From assembly GCA_020636355.1 (NCBI GenBank), contig JACJYB010000004.1:186001-250000 (forward strand): a stretch of DNA of 64,000 bases, read 5' to 3'. Below, one piece after another: positions 16,220 through 25,998 of this stretch (position 1 is its first letter; each line of letters starts with the position of its first letter). The translations under genes were made by a program, and so were the position numbers. A model generated the notes under the pieces. That model was given only the letters and a program-made list of their open reading frames with translations. It had not been told where the DNA came from and searched no databases. The stretch comes from Lewinellaceae bacterium. GTDB lineage: Bacteria > Bacteroidota > Bacteroidia > Chitinophagales > Saprospiraceae.

Positions 16220-16627
16220 ATGAAATATCCTTTAATCTTTAGTCTGACCCTGCTGCTACTGGGCAGTATGGCATGCACGAAAAAAAAACCTGACCTGTAT
16301 CAGGACAGTGCCTTCAAAATCGGAGAGACAAAACATCTGGGTGACCAGAATGCGGACCTGACCCTCTTCAAGATCGATGACAGCCGGTGCCCGACCCAGG
16401 TCGATTGTTTCTGGGCCGGAGTAGCTACCGCCTACTTTCTCTTTGAGAAGAATGGACAGGATACAATCCAATTGTCTACCACCGATTACGAAACAACACA
16501 AACGAAAACTCAGGTCGAACACAACGGATATCTGTATCGGATGATCGAAGTGACACCCTATCCGGATACCCCGGAATCGATTAAACCGGAGGACTATAGA
16601 GTACGGATTGAGATAACAAAACTGTGA
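16220..16627 (+). CDS. Small lipoprotein, hypothetical
   Basis: This 135-residue protein has a clear lipoprotein signal (MKYPLIFSLTLLLLGSMAC, with the lipobox Cys at position 19), so it should be anchored in the outer or inner membrane. The body has the motif DSRCPTQVDCFWAGVA (residues about 54-69), which I know from small Bacteroidota lipoproteins of unknown role. Its two Cys may form a disulphide. The rest is beta-rich with short Thr/Gln stretches. It has no operon partner, with repeats on the right and a decayed tRNA on the left. The function is unknown. Confidence 0.8.
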   Translation: MKYPLIFSLTLLLLGSMACTKKKPDLYQDSAFKIGETKHLGDQNADLTLFKIDDSRCPTQVDCFWAGVATAYFLFEKNGQDTIQLSTTDYETTQTKTQVEHNGYLYRMIEVTPYPDTPESIKPEDYRVRIEITKL

Positions 16628-16836
16628 TTTGAGGATTTAGATTTAACCACAGAGTTACTCCGAGTACGGCACAGAGTGGCACGGAGCACTGACGCTCCTG
16701 GGCAGTCGTTCAGGCTTCGACTCCGCTCAGCCTGACATTCGATAAACAGATGACAGCAGAACCCTTTGGGTTGCTTCGTCATAACATATTTGTCAACGGA
16801 ATGAATATTTGCAAGTCATAACCGGTGGGCAAAGAT
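16628..16836. other. Intergenic region with dispersed repeat fragments
   Basis: It holds a CACAGAG-type repeat (ccacagagttactccgagt, near 16646), the string gcttcgactccgctcagcctgaca (near 16716-16738; also near 20624-20648), and acagcagaaccctttgggtt (near 16751; also near 17165). It has no gene. Confidence 0.5.
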
Positions 16837-17579
16837 GTAAGCCGCAACTGTTTGAACAATTGATACACCCTACTTTGATTGCCGTCGAAAGACGGTGGTT
16901 GTAGGAAGGACATTAAAGGAGGGATGAGTAAAGAACGGAAGAAACTGAACCTTTAAAATTGAACTTAAACTTAAGTGAGTTTTGCGGGAGTTTTCTCCCT
17001 TTTGCCGATTCAAAAGGGAACAAAAAATTAAAGCAAAGAACTGAACGAAAAACTTCCAAGCTCTAAAACATCATAAAGATTTCTCCATTTCGGCTCCGCC
17101 TTCAGTACGATGCTTATATCACGATAGTGATCGTCAGCACGAAATGACAAAAAGTAGAAAGATGACAGCAGAACCCTTTGGGTTGCTTCGCCATAACAAT
17201 TGCGAGAATTCGTGAAATAAAGCTTATTCAGCCGAAAGGCACAACCATGAACACTTCTGAGAACACCTTTCACATGACCCCTGTTACAAGAGGACCGGCT
17301 TGCCGGTCTTGACGGACTTGATGGCGGCAAGCGCAATCTCGGTCGCTTGCCCCGTCTCGTACGCCCCCACTGGCACCAGGATCCTATGCACCGCGACATC
17401 CCCCCTAATCACCCTTCAGCTTCAGCTTTTACACCAGGCATAACGCAAGGGAGACTCCCTTAACTTCAGTTTCGCTGTACTCGCCTACTGCTCATGAATC
17501 TTTTTGTGTGGATGTAGTTACTTGACATTAGGGTCAAAGGAATGAAGGTGATTCAAAGCAAAATGATCCGGGCTTTGGG
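16837..17579. repeat. Tandem repeat unit A (743 bp) carrying an iolG-type 3' end
   Basis: The unit starts gtaagccgcaactgtttgaa and repeats at 17580 and 18280. Inside it, on the minus strand near 17282-17386, are the last 30-odd codons of a Gfo/Idh/MocA oxidoreductase in correct frame (VPVGAYETGQATEIALAAIK, then TAA). Longer frames visible here are out of register with that protein. No promoter or complete gene is present. It is about 40 bp longer than unit B because of an insert near 17150-17215. Confidence 0.8.
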
Positions 17580-18279
17580 GTAAGCCGCAACTGTTTGAAC
17601 AATTGATACACCCTACTTTGATTGCCGTCGAAAAACGGTGGTTGGCAGGAAGGACATCAAAGGAGGGATGAGTAAAGAACGGAAGAAACTGAACCTTTAA
17701 AATTGAACTTAAACTTAAGTGAGTTTTGCGGGTTACGAGGTTTTTCTCCCTTTTGCCGATTCAAAAGGGAACAAAATTAAAGCAAAGAACTGAACGAAAA
17801 CTTCCAAGCTCTAAACCTAAAAAACATCATAAAGATTTCTCCATTTCGGCTCCGTCTTCAGGACAATGCTGACATCACGACGGTAATCGTCAGTACACAT
17901 TGATAAATGTGACAACAACGAAATAAAGCTTATTCTGCCGAAAGGCACAACCATGAACACTTCTGAGAACACCTTTCACATGACCCCTGTTACAAGAGGA
18001 CCGGCTTGCCGGTCTTGACGGACTTGATGGCGGCAAGCGCAATCTCGGTCGCTTGCCCCGTCTCGTACGCCCCCACCGGCACCAGGATCCTATGCACCGC
18101 GACATCCCCCTAATCACCCTTCAGCTTTAACACCAGGCATAACGCAAGGGAGACTCCCTTAACTTCAGTTTCGCTGTACTCGCCTACTGCTCATGAATCT
18201 TTTTGTGTGGATGTAGTTACTTGACGTTTAGGGTCAAAGGAATGAAGGTGATTCAAAGCAAAATGATCCGGGCTTTGGG
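17580..18279. repeat. Tandem repeat unit B (700 bp) carrying an iolG-type 3' end
   Basis: This unit is nearly identical to unit A over most of its length. The oxidoreductase C-terminal remnant lies near 18000-18110 on the minus strand, again with four C residues (GGGG on the coding strand) where the full gene at 18664-19649 has three. There is no complete gene. Confidence 0.8.
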
Positions 18280-18663
18280 GTAAGCCGCAACTGTTTGAAC
18301 AATTGATACACCCTACTTTGATTGCCGTCGAAAGACGGTGGTTGGCAGGCGGAAGGACATCAAAGGAGGGATGGTTGAAGATCAAATGCAATGGCACGCC
18401 AAATGAAACGACAGAGCACCAAGGTGAGTTTTGCGGGTTACGAGTTTTTTTGTTGTTTTTTTTGCGGAAAAAAAGCAAGAAAGCTCTGAAAGCCCGTTTA
18501 ACTGTAAGCACGGAATGAGATTATCAGAACATTCCAATATTAAACTTGGAAAACAGAATATAAACAAAAATGAAACCCGACTCTGTTTAAAGCAAGCTCT
18601 ATTATTTGCAAGCCGAACCCAAACTTTTGAACACTTCTGAGAACACCTTGAAGAACACCCCTG
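18280..18663. repeat. Diverged third repeat unit, running into the oxidoreductase gene
   Basis: The first about 90 bp match the start of units A and B. A short match (gtgagttttgcgggttacgag) recurs near 18423, and the match resumes near 18628 up to the gene's stop codon. The part between is unrelated and includes runs of T and A. This looks like the ancestral downstream flank from which A and B were copied, or an older copy. Confidence 0.65.
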
Positions 18664-19649
18664 TTACAAGAGGACCGGCTTGCCGGTCTTGACGGACTTG
18701 ATGGCGGCAAGCGCAATCTCGGTCGCTTGCCCGTCTCGTACGCACCAACTGGCACCGGAATCTTACCCTCCAACACCTGAATAAAAGCCTCCATCTGCCG
18801 GAAATACGACTGCTGGTACCGCTCCATGAAGAAATAGAGGGGCTTGTCGCGGTGCTGGCCCTGCTCATCGTAATGCAGGACCGTGTCTCCATATTGATTA
18901 TGGCCCTGCAGCATACCTACGGATCCAAAGACCTCCATGCGCTGATCGTAGCCGTACTTGGCTTCCCGGCAGTTGTCTATGACCGCCATCGACCCATCCG
19001 CCAAGGTCAATACCACCACCGCCGTATCGACATCCCCAATCTTCGCCAGCTCAGGAACGACCTTAACCGCTCCTTTGGCATAAACTTCCTTCACCTCCTG
19101 ACCGGTCACAAACCGGACCATGTCAAAATCGTGGATCATCATATCCAGAAACAGGCCACCAGATGCTTTGGCAAATTTCATACTGGGCGGAATGGGATCG
19201 CGGCTGGTAATCTGCATCAGCCGTAGCGAACCATCTTTCCCTTCCGCTACTTCTTCCTGGATCCGCGACCAGGTGGGATCAAAACGCTGATTGAAGCCAA
19301 CCATCAGATGGACCTTGCGGCTTTTGGCCAGCTCGTCCAGCCGGCGGATGGTAGGCAACTCCATCGCCAATGGTTTTTCCACAAAAATATGTTTCCCGGC
19401 TTTGATGGCCTTCTCTACCTGGGTCACATGAGCATCCGAAAGACCGCAAATAATAACTGCCGTAACCTCCGGATGTGCCAGGGCTTCATCCAGGTCCGAG
19501 TAACAATGCTCCACCCCAAACTTGCGGGCAAAATCATGTCCCTCTTGCCGTGAGCTCACGACGTGCAGATGAAGTTCCGGAAAATTTAATGCCAGGGACT
19601 TGAGATGCGTCTGACCCATCCGTCCCATACCAGCTATCGCAATATGCAT
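18664..19649 (-). CDS. Gfo/Idh/MocA oxidoreductase, inositol 2-dehydrogenase-like (frameshift near the C-terminus)
   Basis: The start is the ATG at 19649 (MHIAIAGMGRMG). The NAD-binding Rossmann fold shows GMGRMGQTHL, and the family signatures EKPLAMELP, GFNQRFDP and GGLFLDMMIHDFDMVRF are intact. The last carries the catalytic His/Asp region and resembles IolG. About 29 codons before the true TAA (18664-18666) the coding strand has GGG where the tandem copies at 17282 and 18000 have GGGG. As written, the frame therefore shifts near 18731 and runs on to 18540. One added G restores the normal end GKPVLL. The substrate is uncertain; myo-inositol or another polyol or sugar is likely. Confidence 0.85.
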
Positions 19650-19840
19650 CGGATTAAATTTGCTATGCCCCAAGTTACGAAAACCCGCAGGGCCTTGCCA
19701 GGCTAAAATCTTTCACCATGGCCTGATATAATTCTGTCATTAACAGACTACCAAAAATATATTATGACATTTCAAATGAAATAACGATATTAACAATGTA
19801 AATCTGGCTGAAATGACGAATTAAAAATCAATTCATCATT

Positions 19841-20380
19841 ATGCCAGTCCGTAAAATTATTATCAGCGGGGTGATCGCAGGTATTGCCGCCAGTGTATTG
19901 GGTTGTACACTATATTGTCTGTTGCTTACCGGTATGCTTACGCAACCACTGGCTCCGCTCGAACACGGAATCCAGACCTCAAGCAATGTACCGGGCATGA
20001 CAACCCTGTTTTTGTATCTGAAAGCCGGTATTTCAGCTTATTCGACTTCCCCAATGGCTCTTACCGGTGATTTGAAACACTTCGGTTCGCTGGCTGTAAT
20101 CTGCGCAGCCATCAGCGGCGTAGCCAGTTTCTGGAAAGACACCAACTTTACTTCCTCTCCAGCCGTCTTCAATCAATTACAAAACACTTTTAAACCAACA
20201 ATTTATGTCGACGAACAAAATTCTGATCAGCGGCCTGGTATCAGGTATCGCGGTATTCCTTATGGGATATCTACTCTACGGAGTGATCTTCATGAGTACG
20301 ATGGAAACGATGACAGGCTCAGCCTCCGGAGTCATGAAAGAAATGGATGCCATGGTCTGGTGGGCTTTGATTATTGGTAA
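19841..20380 (+). CDS. Small membrane protein, probably a decayed paralogue of the next gene
   Basis: The N-terminus MPVRKIIISGVIAGIAASVL parallels MSTNKILISGLVSGIAVFLM of the gene at 20205, with one clear membrane segment. After about residue 105 the frame runs into the start of the next gene and out of frame through it, which is not believable as protein. The true end is probably lost through a frameshift. I infer a tandem duplication followed by decay of this copy. The function is unknown. Confidence 0.35.
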   Translation: MPVRKIIISGVIAGIAASVLGCTLYCLLLTGMLTQPLAPLEHGIQTSSNVPGMTTLFLYLKAGISAYSTSPMALTGDLKHFGSLAVICAAISGVASFWKDTNFTSSPAVFNQLQNTFKPTIYVDEQNSDQRPGIRYRGIPYGISTLRSDLHEYDGNDDRLSLRSHERNGCHGLVGFDYW

Positions 20381-20624
20381 CCTACTCTGGGGGTTCCTGC
20401 TGGCTTACATCTTCGGTACATGGGCGAACATATCCACCTTCATGGGCGGCCTCAAAGGTGGAGCCATCATTGGCTTGCTGGCCGCAGCCGCCTTTGACCT
20501 GACCATGTTTGCCACTGCAAACATTATGTCTTTAAGCGGGACCATCCTGGACATCGTCATCTTCACGGTGATCATGGCTGTCGGCGGTGGTGTTGCCGGA
20601 TGGATGCTGGGAAGAGGGAAGTAG
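20205..20624 (+). CDS. Small integral membrane protein, hypothetical
   Basis: This 139-residue protein has four predicted membrane helices (about residues 6-28, 51-73, 82-104 and 113-135) separated by short loops. It is rich in Gly, Ala and Met and ends in GGGVAGWMLGRGK. I know similar 130-150-residue four-helix proteins from Bacteroidota, but none with a defined role. The first helix resembles the one encoded just upstream at 19841. It is followed by dispersed repeats. Confidence 0.75.
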   Translation: MSTNKILISGLVSGIAVFLMGYLLYGVIFMSTMETMTGSASGVMKEMDAMVWWALIIGNLLWGFLLAYIFGTWANISTFMGGLKGGAIIGLLAAAAFDLTMFATANIMSLSGTILDIVIFTVIMAVGGGVAGWMLGRGK

Positions 20625-21046
20625 GCTTCGACTCCGCTCAGCCTGACACTTCGACTTTGCACTCAGATTGCCTGGTGGCAAATCTGCTTAAACTATCGAC
20701 ATTGTTTAATGCGGATTCAAATTACTGAGATCTCTCCACTCCCTGCGGTCGGTCGAGATGACAATAAGTGGGGAGTGGGTCTGTCGGGATGAAAAGTACG
20801 CAAGAGAAGATTGGTCGGGATGAAAATGAGGCAGGATAGGTAAAATGATTGTTTTCATCTTGAATGAGCAAGTGGAAATATTAAGGAAGAACACCTTAAT
20901 AAACCTTTTGTCATTTCGAGCGCAGTCTGAGGAACAAAGACAAGTCGAGAAATCTCACCAATTATGCTGACCAATGTGTTAGTGACCTACGGTCAATCGT
21001 CCCGGGATAATAATCCATTGTTGCGCCTTTGTAACGATAGTCCATC
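20625..21046. repeat. Intergenic cluster of dispersed palindromic repeats
   Basis: The region contains ggcttcgactccgctcagcc (near 20625), a gagatctctccact...tcgagatgacaat unit (20728-20765) and the inverted form gtcatttcgagcgcag...gtcgagaaatctcacc (20910-20959). The paired direct and inverted forms could base-pair across 150 bp. No gene is present. Confidence 0.6.
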
Positions 21047-23236
21047 TCAAATGTTCAACCAATACGTCAGCTTGGCGACAACCGCACGGTTCTTGGCAGC
21101 GAAGTCGGTGTAATAATTATCGGTATACACCAGGTAGAAATCGGAGACCGGCTTAAACCGCCATTGCAAACGGGTATTGATGTTGATGTTTTCGACCTGA
21201 TCATTGTATTGGAAAAAGGCAGTCAGGAACAACTTTTTGTTGAAGGTTAGATCCAGGCGGGGACCGAAAAGGACCACATTACGGCTGGCATACGGTTCCG
21301 GGAATCGCAACCGGTTGAAGCTGCCATTGACAGCCAGTGTGGCATAAGGCTGAAAGCGAAAAGAAGTCTGCATGTCCAGAGAAAGCAATTTGCCATTGTA
21401 AAATGGTCCGAATAGTGGCGTCAACTGAAAATAAGCCGCTTTGCGCTGATCAGACTTATAAACCGCCCCAAAATAGGTAAACCGGTAATCCCGGTCGCCA
21501 GGCAGTGGCGTGGCATTGGTACGACTTGGGTCAAATGCTTCAAACAAATGGATGAATGACTGAATAGCACCAACGCGTAAGGTCTGGGTGCCGCGGAAAT
21601 CCATTTCCCAATAATACATGATCTCCTGGTCGGAACGGCCAAAGCCGGGTTTCCAGTACGTGGACCATTCGATGCCCGGGCCATGATTATTAATGATGCC
21701 CTGTTCCGGGTAAAAAAAGGTCTGCACTTTAGGACTTACCCGCCAGTAATCATGACGGGGAACAAAGCCCACCCTTGCCGTGTAATCCGATCCTACCCAT
21801 TCGTGTTCCCAGGTGGCATTGAGATGCCGGCCGATATAGTTCATCCGGGTACCATGTGCATAGGGCTGGATCTGGGTGCCCGGCACCATAGACCGCTGCA
21901 GAAATACTTTGCCATTCCACTCGTTATTTGCACTGGCCAGATTGTACTCGGCACCGATCACCCGGTTGAAATCGTCCTCCGAATTCCGGTCCTTTCCAAA
22001 ATCCTGTTTGTTAACAAAAATGACGCCTACATTGGAGCGTGAAAAGACCTTATGCTGGACCACCGCCGTGGTATAATTAGAGCTCGGGATCCCACTGGCT
22101 CCGACGGCTGCGGTCTGGAGATTGAGTAATCCGACTCGTAAGGGATTACTGATCTTACCACTCAGCCGGGCGCCATACCAGATCGGATTTTGTACCGGAA
22201 AGCCCGTGGATGTATCGATCGCTACTCCTATTCTCCGGGAAAAAAACGGATTGATACGCGCATTGCCAAAGGAACCGAAGAGGTCGGAATTTTCTGTAAA
22301 AAACTGGCGCTGCTCCGGAAGGGATAATTCAAAACGCGTCAAATTGGTCAATTGCTGGTCAACCTCAACCTGAGAAAAATCCGGATTGACCGTTAGGTCG
22401 AGATTCATTCCGGGTGTCACCGCAACCTTGGCATCAATACCAAGATTACCTTCCAGATCCAGTCCTTCTTTCGTCTGATCCTGACTGACCCCTCCGCGGA
22501 GGTATGGGATCAATGAAATATTCGCTCCGGTTTTGGGCAATGGGTCTTCCCAGATGATCTTACCCATATGGGCCAGGCTAAATATCCATTGATTGCGGGG
22601 AATGCGATTCCAGGTGGATTGTTCATTAGATTGGGAATCGAAACGGTAGCTGTTGAAATTCCATTCGTTGACGCCTTCATTATACCGCAAGGTCCGGAAG
22701 GGAATGGCAAACTCACAGACATAGTATCCATCATAAATCTGAGCCTCTCCTTCCCAAACATTGTCCCAGGCCGTGGCAAAATTCTCCAGCTCCTGACCAC
22801 CGGCTGAAATGAGCGCTTCACGCTGGACCCCCAGCGGGTTCAAACCAAATAAAAATGCATTGGTCTCATCGTTGAAGGTATCAAAGATCAAACTGATGTT
22901 GTCATTTCCACCTGCCCGGAAATCACGACGCAAACCCGGGATGATGTATTGATCGCCCGAAGAGAAACACCTGGCTGCCACATACAGCTTTTTGGCATCA
23001 CGGATCATATAAATCTCCGTCTGGTAATGCGCATGTGATGTATCATCCGGAAACCAAAGCCAAAAATCAGTGAGCTTGTCGGCTTTTTGCCAGGCTGCTT
23101 CATCCATCCGTCCATCGATGGTCATGGTCTCCTGGGTAGTACGGACCAGGATGGAATTGGTCTCCTGACCACTCAAAAACATGGGAACAACCAAATACAT
23201 CATCAGGCCGAACAGCCTGCTCAATTGCGTCTTCAT
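21047..23236 (-). CDS. DUF5916 / carbohydrate-binding family-9-like outer-membrane protein
   Basis: The 729-residue protein has a Sec signal peptide (about residues 1-24, cut after SGQ). A CBM9-like beta domain follows (about 35-210, with TIDGRMDEAAWQKAD, LYVAARCF and NDNISLIFDTFND), then a DUF5916 region predicted to form a beta barrel with repeated aromatic strands and a terminal hydrophobic strand (AKLTYWLNI). The string VEVDQQLTNLTRFELSLPE is characteristic of the family. It probably sits in the outer membrane. Family members are common beside TonB-dependent and peptidase genes, but the transported or bound ligand is unknown. It is a monocistronic gene between repeat clusters. Confidence 0.88.
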   Translation of the reverse strand: MKTQLSRLFGLMMYLVVPMFLSGQETNSILVRTTQETMTIDGRMDEAAWQKADKLTDFWLWFPDDTSHAHYQTEIYMIRDAKKLYVAARCFSSGDQYIIPGLRRDFRAGGNDNISLIFDTFNDETNAFLFGLNPLGVQREALISAGGQELENFATAWDNVWEGEAQIYDGYYVCEFAIPFRTLRYNEGVNEWNFNSYRFDSQSNEQSTWNRIPRNQWIFSLAHMGKIIWEDPLPKTGANISLIPYLRGGVSQDQTKEGLDLEGNLGIDAKVAVTPGMNLDLTVNPDFSQVEVDQQLTNLTRFELSLPEQRQFFTENSDLFGSFGNARINPFFSRRIGVAIDTSTGFPVQNPIWYGARLSGKISNPLRVGLLNLQTAAVGASGIPSSNYTTAVVQHKVFSRSNVGVIFVNKQDFGKDRNSEDDFNRVIGAEYNLASANNEWNGKVFLQRSMVPGTQIQPYAHGTRMNYIGRHLNATWEHEWVGSDYTARVGFVPRHDYWRVSPKVQTFFYPEQGIINNHGPGIEWSTYWKPGFGRSDQEIMYYWEMDFRGTQTLRVGAIQSFIHLFEAFDPSRTNATPLPGDRDYRFTYFGAVYKSDQRKAAYFQLTPLFGPFYNGKLLSLDMQTSFRFQPYATLAVNGSFNRLRFPEPYASRNVVLFGPRLDLTFNKKLFLTAFFQYNDQVENININTRLQWRFKPVSDFYLVYTDNYYTDFAAKNRAVVAKLTYWLNI

Positions 23237-24018
23237 ATCATCCTAGCCTTTCCGGTTGCAAACTTAGTGATTCGCTGAGGATGGTAGTGAGGAATTGTGA
23301 TGGCTATACCGTATGCATGCAGGATTAACCACAGAGTTACCCTGAGTTATGCACAGAGTTTAAGAAGTTTTTCTTTTGATTTCAATTTCCTGATAACCTG
23401 ATGCTTTTGTATTATAGAGATCTCTCCACGCTAATACTGACCATGGCGTCAGTACCCTTCGGTCGGTCGAGATGACAATGAGGTAGAAGATGTTTGTAAC
23501 ACCAGTAAACTGTCTTACAATCATAACCAATCCTTATGTCATTTCGAGCGAAGGAGGAGGTACGAGGACGAAGCCGAGATCTCTCTGGGGTATTTGCAGG
23601 ATGACATCGCTCCGTTGGTAGAGATCTCTCCGCTCCCTTTGGTCGAGCGTCGAGATGACAATAAGGTAGAAGATGTTTGTGACACCAATAAACTGTCTTA
23701 CAATCATAACCAATCCATATGTCATTTCGAGCACAGGACGAGGAACGAGGACGAAGTCGAGACCCCTCGCTTAATCTCGGGGAGACAATTAATTCAATTT
23801 TTATCAGGCCAAGCGCAAGCAAAGCCTCTCCACTTTATGCTGACCATGGCGTCAGTACTCTTTCGGTCGGTCGAGATGACAATGAGGTAGTAGAGCATTG
23901 TGACATAGTCGAGAAATCTCTTGAATGTCTGGAATTATACTTTATTGACGTATTTTTGACGTAACCCGACCACAAATGACCCGGCCCAAACGTTTAGAAA
24001 AAAGGGAATGACGTAACG
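23237..24018. repeat. Intergenic repeat cluster including a 183-bp tandem duplication
   Basis: Copies of tcgagatgacaat lie at 23467, 23650 and 23871, and of gtcatttcgagc at 23538 and 23721. The sequence from 23467 to about 23585 is repeated at 23650 to about 23768 with few changes. A CACAGAG-type unit lies near 23328. Several long frames here are repeat artefacts. Only the last 70 bp look like a promoter region. Confidence 0.65.
23951..23958 (+). promoter_or_regulatory. -7 promoter box upstream of the kinase-HTH fusion
   Basis: TATTTTTG fits TAnnTTTG. The predicted transcript would begin near 23965, about 54 bp before the GTG start. Confidence 0.4.
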
Positions 24019-25986
24019 GTGTATTTGTTAGGATTTGACATAGGAAGTTCTACCGTCAAAGCGGCATTGGTAGAAACCAGAAACCACCAGGTAGCAGGCA
24101 TGGTCACTTTTCCTGACCATGAGATGGATATGATCTCCAGGCAACCGGGATGGGCCGAACAACAACCGGCCATCTGGTGGGAAAATGTCTGCTTCGCAAC
24201 CCAAATGCTGCTCAAACAAACCCAGGTTTCCCCCAATCAGATCAAAGCCATTGGCATCGGTTACCAGATGCACGGACTGGTACTGGTGGACGAAGAAAAA
24301 CATGTCTTGCGGCCGTCGATCATCTGGTGTGACAGCCGCGCGGTCGGACTGGGCGACGAGGCCTTTCAGGGGATCGGCACCGGCTATTGCCTGGAGCATT
24401 ACCTGAATTCCCCGGGAAATTTTACCGCTTCCAAATTAAAATGGGTCAAGGACAATGAGCCTGAGATCTACAGTCAGGGTACCCGATTTATGTTGCCTGG
24501 TGACTATATGGTCCTCCGTATGACCGGTGAAACGGGAACTACCATTCCCGGGCTGTCGGAAGCCATTCTTTGGGACTTTAAAAATCACACCGTAGCCAGT
24601 GAGGTACTGGATTACTATGGCATTGACCGGGATATGATTCCACCGATCACACCCACTTTTGGGGTTCAGGGCAAACTGACCCGTCAGGCAGCCAATGCAA
24701 TGGGTCTGATCCAGGGGATTCCCGTTACCTACCGGGCCGGAGATCAGCCGAACAACGCATTGTCTCTGAAAGTGCTGCAGCCCGGAGAGATTGCGGCCAC
24801 CAGCGGTACTTCCGGCGTTGTTTATGGTGTGGTGGACAAACCTTTATATGATGAACGCACTCGTGTCAACGCCTTTGCCCACGTCAACCACCAAAAAGGA
24901 AAAGACCGGATCGGGATCCTCCTCTGCATCAATGGCGCCGGGATTCAGTACGCCTGGATGCGCCACCAGGTAGCCCGGCCGGGCAATAGTTATTGGGATA
25001 TGGAGCGTATGATGTCCAGCGTGCCGGTAGGATCCGATGGGTTGTGCATACTGCCCTTTGGCAATGGGGCCGAACGGATGCTGAATAACCGCAACCTGGA
25101 CAGCCATATTTTTAACATCCAGTTTAACCGGCACACCCGTGCCCATCTTTACCGGGCGGCCGTAGAAGGAGTGGCCTTCTCGTTTGTCTATGGTATGAAC
25201 ATCCTCAAAAAAATGGGGCTGAACATCGATGTGATCCGCGTAAGCAATGACAACATGTTTCAGTCGCCGGTTTTCTCCTCCACCATCGCTACCCTGATGA
25301 ATAGTCAGATCGAGGTATTCGACACGACAGGGGCTGCCGGCGCTGCGCGGGCCGCTGGCGTTGCTATTGGCATTTATCATTCCCTGGAAGAAGCTATGGG
25401 GGTACAAAAACTCGATACGGTCTACGAACCCAGCCAGAATTATGGGCAAACCCATCAAGCCTACACCTACTGGCAGTCTTACCTGGAGCATATGCTGGAA
25501 CGAAACATTGCCCGGAGTGACAGTAGCAGCATGCATCGCCAGCAACAGTGGCTGGTGTCTCTGCAACAAAAGGAAGCCGAACTATCCAAGACCACCCTCC
25601 AATTGGAAAATCAACGTAAAAAATGGGAGAAAACCATCCAGAAGTTGAACCGGCTAAGTGATCAGCATCCGGAAATAGCCGGCCTGCGTAAGCTGAGCCG
25701 AGAATTGGAAGAAGAAGTCCTCGATGAGACCAGCTGGGATGAATTTGAATCTCATCTCCATCTTCTGCAGGATCCTTTTATCCGGACCTTACGCCAGCAG
25801 TACCCGGGACTTACCCAGCAGGATCTGAAGTTATGCGCACTCCTGCGTCAGAAACTGGGTACCAAAGACATTGCCCGTATCCTGGCCCTATCGACGCGTG
25901 GTGTAGAAACCAAGCGCTACCGCTTGCGCCGAAAACTACAACTTAAGAACAACCGCAATCTGCAGGAATTTATTGACAAGATATAG
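24019..25986 (+). CDS. FGGY carbohydrate kinase (xylulokinase-like) fused to a coiled coil and LuxR-type HTH
   Basis: The start is GTG (24019); no ATG is in frame nearby. Residues 1 to about 495 are a complete FGGY kinase, with GFDIGSSTVKAALVE, GYQMHGLVL, IIWCDSRA, the catalytic loop AGDQPNNALS, ATSGTSGVVYG and TTGAAGAARAAGVA, closest to xylulokinases. These normally end near 490-500. Here about 155 residues follow: a Gln/Glu/Lys coiled coil (about 507-580), then WDEFESHLHLL, YPGLTQQDLKLCALLRQKLG and VETKRYRLRRKLQL. This is the GerE/LuxR-like HTH found at the end of many Bacteroidota sensor regulators. I infer a sugar kinase that also binds DNA. Transketolase, which uses the product xylulose 5-phosphate, follows downstream. 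Confidence 0.85.
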   Translation: MYLLGFDIGSSTVKAALVETRNHQVAGMVTFPDHEMDMISRQPGWAEQQPAIWWENVCFATQMLLKQTQVSPNQIKAIGIGYQMHGLVLVDEEKHVLRPSIIWCDSRAVGLGDEAFQGIGTGYCLEHYLNSPGNFTASKLKWVKDNEPEIYSQGTRFMLPGDYMVLRMTGETGTTIPGLSEAILWDFKNHTVASEVLDYYGIDRDMIPPITPTFGVQGKLTRQAANAMGLIQGIPVTYRAGDQPNNALSLKVLQPGEIAATSGTSGVVYGVVDKPLYDERTRVNAFAHVNHQKGKDRIGILLCINGAGIQYAWMRHQVARPGNSYWDMERMMSSVPVGSDGLCILPFGNGAERMLNNRNLDSHIFNIQFNRHTRAHLYRAAVEGVAFSFVYGMNILKKMGLNIDVIRVSNDNMFQSPVFSSTIATLMNSQIEVFDTTGAAGAARAAGVAIGIYHSLEEAMGVQKLDTVYEPSQNYGQTHQAYTYWQSYLEHMLERNIARSDSSSMHRQQQWLVSLQQKEAELSKTTLQLENQRKKWEKTIQKLNRLSDQHPEIAGLRKLSRELEEEVLDETSWDEFESHLHLLQDPFIRTLRQQYPGLTQQDLKLCALLRQKLGTKDIARILALSTRGVETKRYRLRRKLQLKNNRNLQEFIDKI

Positions 25987-25998
25987 AAAAGGGGTGTG

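Noticed and set aside
17028..18117. Arg/Pro/Ser-rich frames in the tandem repeats as small proteins
   Set aside because: They read the oxidoreductase gene tail in the wrong frame; the correct frame gives VPVGAYETGQATEIALAAIK.
16837..18279. Regular repeats as a CRISPR array
   Set aside because: Units are 700-743 bp with no short spacer pattern, and no cas gene is present.
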